Assembly: GCF_900098925.1 (NCBI RefSeq)
Contig: NZ_LT622358.1
Location: 118,187-182,186 of the forward strand
Reading direction: 5' to 3'
Source: Bacillus massiliglaciei
GTDB taxonomy: Bacteria; Bacillota; Bacilli; Bacillales; DSM-1321
DNA length: 64,000 bases
Shown here: piece after piece, positions 19,324-29,663 of the stretch
Layout: each line of letters starts with the position of its first letter
Numbering within the stretch: position 1 is the stretch's first letter
The notes under the pieces: generated by a model
What the model saw: the letters and a program-made list of their open reading frames with translations, nothing else
What the model was told of the DNA's origin: nothing
The model's database searches: none
Translations under genes and position numbers: made by a program

Positions 19324-21387
19324 TTGCAGAAGGTGATGATTGTAGGTGCCGGGAAGGGCGGGACGGCACTCCTGCGGATCCTCCGGGAAAGCCGGGAGTT
19401 CCAGATTGTCTGCCTGGCCGATATTAACCCGGCTGCGCCCGGAATGCTTCTTGCGGAACAGATGGGGATTCCGAGGGAAGAAACGTGGAAAAACCCTTAT
19501 ACCGATACAGTAGATATCATTATTGATACGACAGGGGACCGTGCAGCTTTTGAAGAAATACGCAGCCAGAAACACCATAAAGCCCTGCTTATACCGGGAA
19601 GCGTTGCATATATTATCGCCCGTCTCTTTGAGGAGAAAAATCAGCTTATACATAATTTGAAAGCAGAATCGCGAAAACGCGAGCTGATCTTTAATGCGAC
19701 AAGTGATGGCATGATCGTCATCAATAAAGAAGGATACGTCATTCTTTTCAACAGAAGTGCGGAAAAGATGACAGCGACAGACAGGAGTCAAGTAATCGGA
19801 AAGCATATTTCCGATTTGGTTCCGTGCAGCGGACTTTTGGACGTGATCAAAACCAGAAGGACTGAAGCAAACCAGCAAGTCAGTTTAAAGGATAATTTAA
19901 AGCTGATTACGACAAGAATCCCTTTACTTGATGAAGAAGGGGAAGTGATCGGGGCTTTTTCTGTCTTTAAGGATATTACAGAAGCTGTTCGGCTGGCAGA
20001 AGAAATTACCGATTTGAAAGAAATCGATATGATGCTGAATGCCATTATCCAATCCAGTGACGAGGCTATTTCAGTAGTGGATGACATGGGCAGGGGAATG
20101 ATGATCAATCCCGCGTATACAAGGATTACAGGTTTGACAGAAGAACAGGTCATTGGCAAGCCGGCTACCATTGATATTTATGAGGGAGAAAGTATGCATA
20201 TGAAGGTGCTGAAAACCAAAAAGCCTGTCAGGGGTGTGAACATGAGGGTCGGCCCTAAAAGAAAAGAAGTGATCGTCAATGTCGCGCCCGTTATTGTCGA
20301 CGGTCAGCTTAAGGGCAGTGTCGGTGTCATTCATGATGTATCGGAAATCAGGCAGCTCACAAATGAATTGGACAGGGCACGCCAGATCATCCGTACCTTG
20401 CAGGCTAAATATTCTTTCGACGATATTATCGGGACATCAGAGGAGATGACACTGGCTGTCGAACAGGCTAAATTGAGCGCAAGGACGCCGGCTACGGTGC
20501 TGCTCAGAGGCGAGTCGGGAACAGGGAAGGAATTGTTTGCCCATGCCATCCACAATGCCAGTGACCGTAAATTCAACCGGTTTATCCGGGTGAATTGTGC
20601 AGCGATTTCAGAATCACTTCTGGAAAGCGAGCTCTTTGGCTATGAGGATGGCGCTTTTACAGGAGCAAAAAGAGGCGGCAAAGCCGGCTATTTTGAAGAA
20701 GCGGACAATGGAAGCATTTTTCTTGATGAGATTGGTGAGCTGACACCTAAAATCCAGGCAAAGCTCTTGCGGGTGCTCCAGGAAAATGAAGTCGTTCGGG
20801 TTGGAGGCACAAAGCCAATCAGAATTAATGTCCGGGTCATAGCCGCCACCAATATCAATTTGGAAAACGCGATAAAAAATGGAGATTTTCGCGAAGATTT
20901 ATATTTTAGGCTGAATCGCATGCCCATTTTTATCTCTCCGCTCAGAAAAAGGATAGAAGACATAAAGGAACTGTCCTGCCGCCTGATTATGAAAATCAAT
21001 GAGGAATATGGACGGAATGTAGAGGGAATAACAGACCGTGCTATTGATAAGCTCTGTCACTATCATTGGCCGGGAAACGTACGCGAGCTCGAAAATATTT
21101 TAGGCAGGGCGATTATTTTTATGAAGCTGAATGAAACGCAGCTGGATGTCCATCATTTGCCGGACTTTTTGGAACCTTTTGTTCTGGGGGAGAAAAACGG
21201 GACAGGCCAACAGACGAAAGACAGCTATCAGTCTGGAAAACCGCTCGCCGAAATGCTTGAAATACACGAAGCGCAGCTGCTGAAGGAAGCTCTGCAAAAT
21301 CATCAGCATAATAAAACCGCTACGGCTAAATCTCTCGGAATTTCAATAAGAAGCTTGTATTATAAAATGGAGAAATATAAACTGTGA
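19324..21387 (+). CDS. bkdR: Sigma-54 (sigma-L) dependent activator BkdR
   Basis: Enhancer-binding protein that turns on branched-chain amino acid breakdown. The 687 residues show an N-terminal Rossmann-like sensor ([14 protein letters not shown]), two PAS domains (about 120-220 and 235-335), the AAA+ domain with Walker A GESGTGKE near 400 and the sigma-54 contact loop GAFTGA near 443, and a C-terminal Fis-type helix-turn-helix (about 645-687). Start is TTG 19324 behind GGGGGATG. Directly downstream lie a sigma-L promoter and the operon it should control. Confidence 0.95.
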   Translation: MQKVMIVGAGKGGTALLRILRESREFQIVCLADINPAAPGMLLAEQMGIPREETWKNPYTDTVDIIIDTTGDRAAFEEIRSQKHHKALLIPGSVAYIIARLFEEKNQLIHNLKAESRKRELIFNATSDGMIVINKEGYVILFNRSAEKMTATDRSQVIGKHISDLVPCSGLLDVIKTRRTEANQQVSLKDNLKLITTRIPLLDEEGEVIGAFSVFKDITEAVRLAEEITDLKEIDMMLNAIIQSSDEAISVVDDMGRGMMINPAYTRITGLTEEQVIGKPATIDIYEGESMHMKVLKTKKPVRGVNMRVGPKRKEVIVNVAPVIVDGQLKGSVGVIHDVSEIRQLTNELDRARQIIRTLQAKYSFDDIIGTSEEMTLAVEQAKLSARTPATVLLRGESGTGKELFAHAIHNASDRKFNRFIRVNCAAISESLLESELFGYEDGAFTGAKRGGKAGYFEEADNGSIFLDEIGELTPKIQAKLLRVLQENEVVRVGGTKPIRINVRVIAATNINLENAIKNGDFREDLYFRLNRMPIFISPLRKRIEDIKELSCRLIMKINEEYGRNVEGITDRAIDKLCHYHWPGNVRELENILGRAIIFMKLNETQLDVHHLPDFLEPFVLGEKNGTGQQTKDSYQSGKPLAEMLEIHEAQLLKEALQNHQHNKTATAKSLGISIRSLYYKMEKYKL

Positions 21388-21392
21388 TAGAT

Positions 21393-21435
21393 ATTGCATG
21401 CAGTATTTTGCAAGCGTGCAAAAAATTGCAAAGTA
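21393..21435 (+). promoter_or_regulatory. Candidate BkdR upstream activating sequence
   Basis: A cluster of TTGCA/TGCAA half sites just behind bkdR: ATTGCATGCA (21394-21402), the inverted repeat TTGCA-AGCG-TGCAA (21408-21421), and TTGCAAAG a few bases on. It lies 60-90 bases upstream of the -24/-12 promoter, a usual distance for enhancer sites. BkdR binding is inference. Confidence 0.5.
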
Positions 21436-21483
21436 TTTTAGGGGAAGAAGCTTCCGCAGCGGGTTTTAACAAAATAGTTGGAA

Positions 21484-21500
21484 TGGCACGCTTTTTGCAT
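21484..21500 (+). promoter_or_regulatory. Sigma-L (sigma-54) promoter of the bkd operon
   Basis: TGGCAC-N5-TTGCAT with GG and GC separated by 10 bases, a full match to the -24/-12 consensus. It is about 115 bases before bcd. Confidence 0.9.
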
Positions 21501-21613
21501 AGTAGTTAAAGGACTGTTTAATTGGTAACAAGTATGAGAAATCGGGATAAAATATAACCAGCATCCCATTATGACGGAAAAAAGAATTACACATCTTTAG
21601 GAGGATTGAAATA

Positions 21614-22711
21614 ATGCAGATTTTTAACTACCTAGAAAAATACGATTATGAACAATTGCTTTTTTGTCAGGACCGTCAATCAGGACTGAAGGCCATCATT
21701 GCCATTCATGATACAACGTTGGGGCCTGCTCTTGGAGGAACAAGAATGTGGACGTATGCCTCAGAAGAAGCAGCCATTGAGGATGCGCTTCGTCTTGCGA
21801 AGGGGATGACTTATAAGAATGCCGCCGCAGGCCTGAATCTTGGCGGAGGAAAAACAGTCATTATCGGAGATCCTAAAAAAGATAAAAATGAAGAGATGTT
21901 CCGTGCTTTCGGACGGTATATCCAAGGCCTGAATGGACGTTATATTACGGCGGAGGATGTCGGTACAACAGTAGCGGACATGGATCTCATTCATGAAGAA
22001 ACGGATTATGTCACAGGGATATCCCCTGCTTTCGGCTCATCAGGAAATCCTTCTCCTGTAACGGCTTATGGCGTATATAAAGGAATGAAGGCGGCTGCGA
22101 AGGAAGCCTTTGGCACAGATTCTTTGGAAGGCAAGGTCATCGCTGTCCAAGGCGTCGGAAATGTTGCTTATCATTTATGCAGGCATTTGTATGAAGAAGG
22201 CGCAAGCTTGATTGTCACTGATATTAACAAGGAAGCGGTGAGCCGGGCTGTCGAGGAATTCGGGGCAAAAGCCGTGGATCCGGAAGACATTTACGGAGTT
22301 GAGTGTGATATTTATGCGCCTTGTGCTCTTGGTGCCGTGATTAACGATCAAACGATTTCTAACATTAAAGCAAAAGTCATTGCAGGGGCTGCCAATAACC
22401 AGCTGAAAGATACGGTCCATGGAGATCGGATACATGAACTGGGGATTGTGTATGCTCCGGATTACGTGATCAATGCCGGCGGAGTTATCAATGTAGCTGA
22501 TGAATTGTACGGTTATAATAGAGAACGGGCATTAAAACGAGTGGAAGGTGTCTACGGAAGCATCGAAAAAGTAATCGAGATTGCGAAGAGAGACGGCATT
22601 CCGACTTATATGGCAGCAGACAGGATGGTAGAAGAAAGAATTGAACGAATGAGAAATTCAAGAAGCCAGTTTCTGCAAAACGAAAAGCATATCCTGAACA
22701 GACGCAAATAA
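21614..22711 (+). CDS. bcd: Branched-chain amino acid (leucine/valine) dehydrogenase
   Basis: NAD-dependent deamination of Leu, Val and Ile to 2-oxo acids. The 365 residues contain the Glu/Leu/Phe/Val dehydrogenase signature ([15 protein letters not shown] with the catalytic Lys near 80) and the Rossmann motif [11 protein letters not shown] near 180. GGAGG precedes ATG 21614. In B. subtilis bcd lies between ptb and buk; here it is the first gene and those two are absent. Confidence 0.95.
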   Translation: MQIFNYLEKYDYEQLLFCQDRQSGLKAIIAIHDTTLGPALGGTRMWTYASEEAAIEDALRLAKGMTYKNAAAGLNLGGGKTVIIGDPKKDKNEEMFRAFGRYIQGLNGRYITAEDVGTTVADMDLIHEETDYVTGISPAFGSSGNPSPVTAYGVYKGMKAAAKEAFGTDSLEGKVIAVQGVGNVAYHLCRHLYEEGASLIVTDINKEAVSRAVEEFGAKAVDPEDIYGVECDIYAPCALGAVINDQTISNIKAKVIAGAANNQLKDTVHGDRIHELGIVYAPDYVINAGGVINVADELYGYNRERALKRVEGVYGSIEKVIEIAKRDGIPTYMAADRMVEERIERMRNSRSQFLQNEKHILNRRK

Positions 22712-22782
22712 TCGTCCAGCTTACAAAACTCCTGTGTTTCGCAAGGGCACAGGAATCGCTTTCATGAAAAGGAGGAGGAAGA

Positions 22783-24204
22783 ATGGCAGAGGAATTTGAT
22801 CTTGTCATACTCGGCGGAGGGACTGGAGGCTATGTGGCAGCCATACGCGCCGCTCAGCTCGGCCTTTCAACGGCAATAGTGGAGAAGGGAAAGCTTGGGG
22901 GCACTTGCCTTCATAAAGGGTGCATCCCTTCAAAAGCCCTGCTCAGAAGTGCTGAGGTTTACAGAACGGCAAAACAAGGCGCAGAATTCGGTGTGTTAAC
23001 TGAAGATGTCAAACTTGATTTCAGAAGAGTGCAGGAGCGGAAAGAGAACATTGTCACGCAGCTCCACCGGGGTGTCCAGCATTTAATGAAACAAGGGAAA
23101 ATTACGGTTTATGAAGGGTTTGGCCGAATACTTGGCCCGTCTATTTTCTCTCCAATGCCTGGAACGATTTCAGTGGAAATGAAAGATGGCAGCGATAATG
23201 TCATGCTTGTTCCGAAAAATGTGATTATTGCTACCGGTTCAAGGCCTAAAACCCTTCAGGGATTAAAGATTGACGGCACAAAAGTAATGACTTCCGATGA
23301 AGCTCTTCAGCTGGAAAGTCTTCCTCAATCGATTCTCATAATTGGCGGGGGCGTTATCGGGATCGAATGGGCTTCCATGCTTAGCGATTTTGGGGTGGAC
23401 GTCACTGTGATTGAATATGCGGACCGAATTATACCTTCTGAAGACAGGGATATTTCCAAGGAGCTGGAACGGCTGTTAAAGAAAAAGGGAATCCGGATTG
23501 TGACCAATGCTAAGGTAGACGGTGAAAGCTTAAAAACCGAAGGCGATGTTCAGGTTACGGCTGAAGTAAACGGAACCCCTGAACAGTTTGCGGCAGAAAA
23601 AATGCTTGTCTCTGTCGGAAGAGCAGCCAATATTGAAGACATCGGTCTGTCTAACACAGAGATAGAGACTGAAAACGATTACATATCAGTGAATGAATTT
23701 TTTCAGACAAAGGAATCTCATATATACGCCATCGGGGATGTAATCGGCGGACTTCAGCTGGCACATGTCGCTTCCCATGAAGGATTGACAGCTGTAGAGC
23801 ATATTGCCGGAGAAAAACCTGACAAACTGGATTATATGAGAATTTCCAGGTGTGTCTATTCTGATCCGGAAGTGGCAAGTGTCGGGCTGACAGAGGAACA
23901 GTCTTTGGACAGAGGGTTTGATATTAAAATTGGAAAATTTCCGTTCAAGGCCATTGGCAAAGCATTAGTATTTGGTGAATCTGATGGATTTGTTAAGATT
24001 ATTGCCGACCGTTCCACAGATGATATTCTCGGTGTGCATATGATTGGACCGCATGTAACGGATATGATATCAGAAGCAGGGCTCGCAATGGTGCTGGATG
24101 CAGCGCCTTGGGAAGTGGCTGGAACTGTCCACCCGCATCCGAGCCTGTCAGAGGCCGTCGGCGAAGCTGCACTGGCAGTGGACGGTAGGGCAATCCATCT
24201 GTAA
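22783..24204 (+). CDS. lpdV: Dihydrolipoyl dehydrogenase (BKD E3)
   Basis: FAD enzyme that reoxidises the lipoyl groups of the branched-chain 2-oxo acid dehydrogenase. The 473 residues have the FAD motif ILGGGTGGYVAA, the redox disulfide GGTCLHKGCIPSK (about 40-52), an NAD motif (IIGGGVIGIEWA near 185) and the C-terminal HPHPSLSE with the catalytic His. AAAGGAGGAGG precedes ATG 22783. It belongs to the sigma-L operon. Confidence 0.95.
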   Translation: MAEEFDLVILGGGTGGYVAAIRAAQLGLSTAIVEKGKLGGTCLHKGCIPSKALLRSAEVYRTAKQGAEFGVLTEDVKLDFRRVQERKENIVTQLHRGVQHLMKQGKITVYEGFGRILGPSIFSPMPGTISVEMKDGSDNVMLVPKNVIIATGSRPKTLQGLKIDGTKVMTSDEALQLESLPQSILIIGGGVIGIEWASMLSDFGVDVTVIEYADRIIPSEDRDISKELERLLKKKGIRIVTNAKVDGESLKTEGDVQVTAEVNGTPEQFAAEKMLVSVGRAANIEDIGLSNTEIETENDYISVNEFFQTKESHIYAIGDVIGGLQLAHVASHEGLTAVEHIAGEKPDKLDYMRISRCVYSDPEVASVGLTEEQSLDRGFDIKIGKFPFKAIGKALVFGESDGFVKIIADRSTDDILGVHMIGPHVTDMISEAGLAMVLDAAPWEVAGTVHPHPSLSEAVGEAALAVDGRAIHL

Positions 24205-24327
24205 TAGAGGTTTGCTTAAGGAAGGAAACGGCTGTGAATTTCGAAAAATCGATGCAGGCTTGCGGCTTTGTTTCCCTGATTTTTTTTTTGAAAGGCTGCA
24301 GTTGTATTAACTATTGGAGGGATCAAT

Positions 24328-25323
24328 ATGGTAGAAAATCGCCATGTTCAATTGGGATTGAGCGATGAAGTCGTTTTGGATATGTACAGGATGATGCTTC
24401 TTTCCCGTCGAATTGATGAGAGGATGTGGCTTCTGAACCGTTCGGGGAAAATCCCCTTTGTTATATCCTGTCAGGGCCAGGAAGCCGCACAGGTCGGAGC
24501 TGCTTTTGCACTCGACAGGGAGAAGGATTATGTGCTTCCCTACTATCGTGATGTAGGGGTTGTCCTTACATTCGGCATGACGGCAAAAGATTTAATGCTT
24601 TCAGGGTTTGCCAAAGCAGAGGACCCGAATTCTGGCGGAAGACAGATGCCCGGCCATTTTGGACAAAAGAAAAACCGGATTGTCACCGGCTCTTCGCCTG
24701 TTACGACACAGGTTCCCCATGCGGTGGGAGTCGCGCTCGCAGGAAAGCTGGAAGGAAAGGATTTGGTGACCTTTGTAACGTTCGGTGAAGGTTCATCCAA
24801 TCAGGGGGATTTCCATGAAGGGGCGAACTTTGCAGGGGTTCATAAGCTGCCGGTCATTTTTATGTGTGAAAATAATAAATATGCGATTTCTGTCCCGCTT
24901 TCAAAACAGCTGGCATGTGAAAATGTATCAGACAGAGCCGTTGGATATGGAATGCCCGGAATCACAGTAGATGGAAATGATCCGCTTGCGGTTTATGCGG
25001 CAGTGAAGGAAGCGGCAGACCGTGCACGCAGAGGTGAAGGACCTTCGCTTATTGAGACGGTTTCCTACCGTCTTACTCCGCACTCCAGCGATGATGACGA
25101 CCGCAGTTACAGGGCTCCGGATGAAGTGGCGGAAGCGAAAACAAAAGATGCAATCATTACTTTTGGCGCCTATCTGAAAGAGATGGCTATTATGGATGAT
25201 GCACTGGAAAAACAAATAAATGATGATGTGATGAAGCTTGTCAATGAAGCGACGGATTATGCGGAAAAAGCGCCGTACGCCGAAGCAGAAACTGCCTTTG
25301 ATCATGTCTATGCAGAACAGTAA
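24328..25323 (+). CDS. bkdAA: 2-oxoisovalerate dehydrogenase E1 alpha
   Basis: TPP-binding subunit of the branched-chain 2-oxo acid decarboxylase. The 331 residues carry the TPP motif GEGSSNQGDFHEGANFAGVHKLPVIFMCENN in split form near 155-185 and the phosphorylation-loop-like YRLTPHSSDDD near 255. A 123-base gap behind lpdV holds no gene. GGAGGG precedes ATG 24328. Confidence 0.95.
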   Translation: MVENRHVQLGLSDEVVLDMYRMMLLSRRIDERMWLLNRSGKIPFVISCQGQEAAQVGAAFALDREKDYVLPYYRDVGVVLTFGMTAKDLMLSGFAKAEDPNSGGRQMPGHFGQKKNRIVTGSSPVTTQVPHAVGVALAGKLEGKDLVTFVTFGEGSSNQGDFHEGANFAGVHKLPVIFMCENNKYAISVPLSKQLACENVSDRAVGYGMPGITVDGNDPLAVYAAVKEAADRARRGEGPSLIETVSYRLTPHSSDDDDRSYRAPDEVAEAKTKDAIITFGAYLKEMAIMDDALEKQINDDVMKLVNEATDYAEKAPYAEAETAFDHVYAEQ

Positions 25324-25335
25324 GGGGGAAGAGAG

Positions 25336-26319
25336 ATGCCGGTTATATCTTATATAGACGCTGTAACCGCAGCCTTGCGCGAAGAAATGGAGAGAGACTC
25401 GCGTGTATTTGTGCTTGGTGAGGATGTAGGAAAAAAAGGGGGCGTCTTTAAAGCGACCCATGGGTTATATGACCAATTTGGAGAATCGCGGGTTATGGAT
25501 ACTCCGCTTGCTGAATCTGCGATAGCGGGAGTGGGCATCGGGGCCGCTATGTACGGCATGAGACCGGTGGCTGAAATGCAATTTGCCGATTTCATCATGC
25601 CGGCGGTCAATCAAATTATTTCTGAAGCAGCAAAAATCCGCTACAGATCCAATAATGATTGGCATTGTCCAATCGTAATCCGCGCTCCTTATGGAGGCGG
25701 TGTCCATGGTGCCTTGTATCATTCGCAATCTGTAGAATCGGTTTTTGCAAACCAGCCCGGTTTGAAAATCGTGATGCCCTCTACCCCTTATGATGTGAAG
25801 GGTTTATTGAAGGCTGCCATCCGGGATGAAGATCCGGTTCTGTTTTTTGAACATAAACGGGCTTACCGTCTGATAAAAGGGGAAGTTCCGGATGAAGAGT
25901 ATGTATTGCCAATCGGGAAAGCCGATGTCAAACGGAACGGGGAGGACATTACCGTGATTACATACGGTCTTTGTGTTCACTTCGCCCTTCAGGCAGCTGA
26001 AAAGCTGGCAAGTGACGGGATCTCTGTCCATGTACTTGATTTGCGTACGGTCTATCCGCTTGATAAAGACGCGATCATCGAGGCGGCTTCTAAAACGGGC
26101 AAGGTTCTTTTAATCACGGAAGATAATAAAGAAGGAAGTATTATAGGCGAGGTTGCGGCCATCATTGCAGAAAACTGTCTGTTTGACCTGGATGCTCCGA
26201 TCATGAGACTTGCTGGGCCGGATATTCCTGCGATGCCTTATGCCCCTACGATGGAAAAACGGTTTATGGTTAATCCTGAAAAAGTAGAAAAAGCAATGCG
26301 GGAGCTTGCCGGATACTGA
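25336..26319 (+). CDS. bkdAB: 2-oxoisovalerate dehydrogenase E1 beta
   Basis: Partner of BkdAA in the E1 heterotetramer. The 327 residues open with the typical ISYIDAVTAALREEMERD and contain GEDVGKKGGVFKAT near 30 and the transketolase pyrimidine and C-terminal domains, with HKRAYRL near 175. It starts 12 bases behind bkdAA with AAGGGGGAAGAG upstream. Confidence 0.95.
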   Translation: MPVISYIDAVTAALREEMERDSRVFVLGEDVGKKGGVFKATHGLYDQFGESRVMDTPLAESAIAGVGIGAAMYGMRPVAEMQFADFIMPAVNQIISEAAKIRYRSNNDWHCPIVIRAPYGGGVHGALYHSQSVESVFANQPGLKIVMPSTPYDVKGLLKAAIRDEDPVLFFEHKRAYRLIKGEVPDEEYVLPIGKADVKRNGEDITVITYGLCVHFALQAAEKLASDGISVHVLDLRTVYPLDKDAIIEAASKTGKVLLITEDNKEGSIIGEVAAIIAENCLFDLDAPIMRLAGPDIPAMPYAPTMEKRFMVNPEKVEKAMRELAGY

Positions 26320-26346
26320 TCACGGCGGAAGGAGGATGTTTGATTA

Positions 26347-27621
26347 ATGGCGATAGAAAAAATGAAAATGCCCCAGCTTGGAGAAAGTGTAACGGAAGGC
26401 ACAATCAGCAAGTGGCTGGTTCACCCGGGAGAGCATGTAAATAAGTATGATCCGATTGCAGAAGTGATGACAGACAAGGTCAGTGCAGAAATCCCTTCCT
26501 CATTCACCGGAGTGATTAAGGAATTGAAAGCGGCCGAAAACGAAACAATGGCGGTTGGCGATATTATCTGTCTGATTGATGCAGAAAGCAATGAAGATGC
26601 TGAGAATAAAGCACCTGAACAGTCTGAAGCAAAAGCGGCTGCTCCTGATGTAAAAGAGCAGCCGGATGAATCCCAAAAAGCAAGGTATTCACCGGCTGTC
26701 CTGAAGATGTCCCAGGAACACGGCATTGATCTGACCCAAGTCAAAGGTTCGGGTAAAGGCGGACGCATTACCCGAAAGGATCTTCAGCAAATTATTGCTT
26801 CCGGATACATTCCTGAAGCAGCTCCAAAGGCAGAAGAAACCAAGGCTCCGAAGCCTGAATCGGCAGACCATTCTGTACCTGAGCAGAACGGGCAAAAACA
26901 AGCTTCTTACAGTACCGCTTCCGGGGATGTCGAAATCCCTGTTTCCGGGATCCGTAAGGCGATTGCTGCTAATATGGTTAAAAGCAAACAGGAAGTGCCT
27001 CATGCATGGACCATGGTGGAGGTGGATGCCACAAACCTTGTTCGGTACCGTGACGCCATCAAAAAAGAATTCAAGGCCAGCGAAGGATATAATCTAACTT
27101 ATTTTGCTTTCTTTGTAAAAGCCGCAGCACAGGCGTTAAAGGAATTCCCTGAAATCAATTCCATGTGGGACGGCGACAGAATTATTCGGAAAAAGGAGAT
27201 CAATCTTTCGATAGCGGTCGCTTCTGAAGACGCACTTTTTGTGCCTGTTATTAAACATGCGGATGAAAAAACGATTAAAGGTATTGCCAGGGAAATAACA
27301 GATTTGGCCCAAAAAGCCAGAACTGGAAAGCTGACAGCTCAAGATATGCAGGGCGGTACCTTTACGGTCAATAATACGGGCTCTTTCGGATCCGTTCAAT
27401 CCATGGGCATTATCAACCATCCGCAGGCGGCCATTTTACAAGTAGAAACCATTGTGAAGCGGCCGGTTATAATTGATGGGATGATAGCAGTCCGGGATAT
27501 GGTTAATCTTTGCCTGTCTCTGGATCACCGGGTATTGGACGGTTTGATTTGCGGCCGTTTTCTTGCCAGGGTGAAAGAGATCGTTGAGAAGATTTCCAGT
27601 GAAAACACTCCAATATACTGA
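26347..27621 (+). CDS. bkdB: Branched-chain 2-oxo acid dehydrogenase E2
   Basis: Core acyltransferase that passes the acyl group from lipoate to CoA. The 424 residues split into a lipoyl domain (1-78, lipoyl Lys44 in EVMTDKVSAE), a charged linker, a peripheral-subunit-binding domain (about 112-150, YSPAVLKMSQEHGIDL), a second linker and the catalytic domain ending in DHRVLDG near 395. It is the last gene of the sigma-L operon and has a strong terminator. Confidence 0.95.
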   Translation: MAIEKMKMPQLGESVTEGTISKWLVHPGEHVNKYDPIAEVMTDKVSAEIPSSFTGVIKELKAAENETMAVGDIICLIDAESNEDAENKAPEQSEAKAAAPDVKEQPDESQKARYSPAVLKMSQEHGIDLTQVKGSGKGGRITRKDLQQIIASGYIPEAAPKAEETKAPKPESADHSVPEQNGQKQASYSTASGDVEIPVSGIRKAIAANMVKSKQEVPHAWTMVEVDATNLVRYRDAIKKEFKASEGYNLTYFAFFVKAAAQALKEFPEINSMWDGDRIIRKKEINLSIAVASEDALFVPVIKHADEKTIKGIAREITDLAQKARTGKLTAQDMQGGTFTVNNTGSFGSVQSMGIINHPQAAILQVETIVKRPVIIDGMIAVRDMVNLCLSLDHRVLDGLICGRFLARVKEIVEKISSENTPIY

Positions 27622-27626
27622 TTGTA

Positions 27627-27664
27627 AAAGCAAAGAAGGCAGGCAGCGCTTCTTTGCTTTTTTT
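27627..27664 (+). terminator. Terminator of the bkd operon
   Basis: A 12-bp stem, AAAGCAAAGAAG / CTTCTTTGCTTT, followed by T residues. Confidence 0.92.
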
Positions 27665-27701
27665 ACGATTTAATCGGGTAATGCTTTTTAAAGGTTTTTT
27701 A

Positions 27702-27721
27702 TGTTAGAATATTAGTATAAT
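27702..27721 (+). promoter_or_regulatory. Candidate promoter of mutA-mutB-meaB
   Basis: Two overlapping -10 candidates: extended TGTTAGAAT (27702-27710) and TATAAT (27716-27721). -35 matches are weak. Either gives a leader of about 70-80 bases. Confidence 0.45.
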
Positions 27722-27742
27722 TTCAAAAGTATTTGAGGGATT

Positions 27743-27797
27743 GGAGGGAGGCTTTCTTTTCCGGCTGTTTTATAGGCCAAAAAAGAAAGCGATTACA
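27743..27797 (+). promoter_or_regulatory. mutA initiation region: SD, hairpin, then start codon
   Basis: GGAGGGAG (27743-27750) is directly followed by a perfect 10-bp stem, GCTTTCTTTT (27751-27760) with AAAAGAAAGC (27781-27790), loop 20 bases. The stem is followed by GATTACA and ATG 27798. Folding the hairpin leaves 7 bases between the SD-stem unit and the ATG, a normal spacing; unfolded, the distance is 47 bases. Confidence 0.5.
27784..27797 (+). promoter_or_regulatory. cre-like (CcpA) site at the mutA start
   Basis: AGAAAGCGATTACA fits the cre consensus TGWAANCGNTNWCA at all defined positions but the first. It ends right before the ATG and overlaps the 3' arm of the hairpin. CcpA repression would fit catabolite control; this is inference. 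Confidence 0.45.
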
Positions 27798-29663
27798 ATG
27801 GAATTGAAAGATGTCCGAAATATTTCGTTCCCAAAGCCTGCTTATGAAGAATGGGCCGATGCTGTCAGAGCCGGCATGAAAGGAAAAAATACAGCACAGC
27901 TGAAAACCTCTACATATGAAAACATCACTCTTCAGCCGCTCTATATCTCCACTGACATGAAACATTCAGAACTTCCAGGTTTTTTTCCTTATACAAGAGG
28001 CATCTTTACAGCTGGATACCAGGAAATTCCTTGGCTGGTATGTCAGCCCGTTCAGGGGGCAACAGCAGGGGAGGCCAGTCAAAACATGCAGTCCGCTCTA
28101 AATAGGGGGCAAAATTGTATCAGCTGCCCAGTAGAATTATGGGCAGAAGGTGCTGAAATAGAAAAGCTCACAGGCGGCCTGCCTTTGGATCAGCTTCCTT
28201 TCTTTATGGATCTAAAAGGACAGCAATCAGATTTTATGAAGGAATTGTATCAGCTTGCTCCTGATATCCATGGAGTGCTGGCTGAAGATCCAATTGCCGA
28301 ATGGCTTGCAGCTGGAAAAATGCCGAAAGACGGTATCGGCTATTTCTCGAGATGGATGGAAAAGCTCAGTGGGTATAGTAAGGCCTTTCCGTCCTTGAAA
28401 ACTGTTCTTATCAAAACTCAGGTCTATCATAATGCCGGAGCAAATGCTGTACAGGAAATTGCTTTCGGTCTGTCTGCCGCCGCCCGCTATTTGGAGGCCG
28501 GATTGGAGAAAGGAATGGATGCAGGAGATATAGCCGGGCTCATGGTCTTTTCTTTTGCTGTGAGTTCTGATTATTTCATGAATATTGCGAAGCTGAGAGC
28601 TGCAAGAAGGCTTTGGGCCGCTATGGCTGAGGCCTATGAAGCAGATCCTGAACGATTTAAAATGCACATTCATGGTATAACTTCAGAAGCGGAAGGAACG
28701 GTCTGCGATCCGCATGTCAATATCCTTCGAACGGCGAATCAGGCATTTGCCGCCGCTGTCGGCGGTGTCCAATCTCTTGAGATTCTGCCTTTTGACCATA
28801 CAATCGGCACGGCCAGTGATACTTCAGAGCGGATTGCGCGCAATATACATCTGATTTTAAAAGAAGAAGCCCATCTGACAAAGGTTGCAGATCCTGCAGG
28901 AGGGTCCTACTATGTTGAAAAGCTGACAAACGAATTGGCAGAACAGGCGTGGACGAAATTTTTAGAAATCGACCAGGCCGGAGGAATCCTCCATTTGATC
29001 CAAACCGGCCGCCTTCAAAAGGAAATTAACGAAATACAGAAAGAAAGAGTTCGGAACGCTGCATGCCGGAAGGAAAGCATAATCGGAACGAATGTATACC
29101 CGAATCCGGAAGAGAAACTGCCCTTTGACCAAAATAAACCGCAGAAGCTTCCTTTAGAAATAAACGAGGCGACGGCTATCGAGCCGCTGAAACTCAAACG
29201 GACTGCAGAACCTTTCGAAATCCTCAGAAATAGAAGTCAGAATTATCAAAGAAAAACGGGTCAGCCTCCGAAGACAGGCTTAATCAATTTGAATGACATC
29301 CAATCTTCTAAACCGAGAGCGGATTTTATAAAAGGGATGCTGGCGGCAGGCGGAGTCCACCCAATTGAAAGCAAAGGATGTCATACAGCCGAGGAAGCAG
29401 CAGACTTTGCTAAAGAAACCGGTTTGTTGGCATATATTCTGTGCGGAAGCGATGGTTCCTGCCGCGCCTTTGGGGAAGATGCAGTGAATGAAATCAAACG
29501 GCATTTTCCTGACACTCCTGTTTATATGGCCGGCTTACAGGCGGAAGATTGGATCGGCAGGCTGAAAAAAGCAGGCCTGGAAGGGTTTATCCATAAAGAA
29601 ACAAATGCCGTGGAGCTTCTGGAACGACTACTTCGACAGCTGGGAGTGAGTGAGTATGAATAA
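27798..29663 (+). CDS. mutA: Methylmalonyl-CoA mutase small (beta) subunit
   Basis: Non-catalytic partner of MutB. The 621-residue protein has the mutase TIM-barrel domain (about 35-470) and a C-terminal B12-like domain that lacks the DxHxxG cobalamin motif (SDGSCRAFG stands in its place), as expected for this subunit. I chose ATG 27798, the start of [19 protein letters not shown], which matches relatives; an in-frame TTG at 27741 would place the SD inside the gene. The gene overlaps mutB by 8 bases. B. subtilis lacks mutAB, so this is an accessory pathway relative to that species. Confidence 0.93.
   Translation: MELKDVRNISFPKPAYEEWADAVRAGMKGKNTAQLKTSTYENITLQPLYISTDMKHSELPGFFPYTRGIFTAGYQEIPWLVCQPVQGATAGEASQNMQSALNRGQNCISCPVELWAEGAEIEKLTGGLPLDQLPFFMDLKGQQSDFMKELYQLAPDIHGVLAEDPIAEWLAAGKMPKDGIGYFSRWMEKLSGYSKAFPSLKTVLIKTQVYHNAGANAVQEIAFGLSAAARYLEAGLEKGMDAGDIAGLMVFSFAVSSDYFMNIAKLRAARRLWAAMAEAYEADPERFKMHIHGITSEAEGTVCDPHVNILRTANQAFAAAVGGVQSLEILPFDHTIGTASDTSERIARNIHLILKEEAHLTKVADPAGGSYYVEKLTNELAEQAWTKFLEIDQAGGILHLIQTGRLQKEINEIQKERVRNAACRKESIIGTNVYPNPEEKLPFDQNKPQKLPLEINEATAIEPLKLKRTAEPFEILRNRSQNYQRKTGQPPKTGLINLNDIQSSKPRADFIKGMLAAGGVHPIESKGCHTAEEAADFAKETGLLAYILCGSDGSCRAFGEDAVNEIKRHFPDTPVYMAGLQAEDWIGRLKKAGLEGFIHKETNAVELLERLLRQLGVSEYE

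Noticed and set aside
27665-27797. Cobalamin riboswitch upstream of mutA
   Set aside because: The leader is only about 80 bases and holds one simple hairpin; far too short for that riboswitch.
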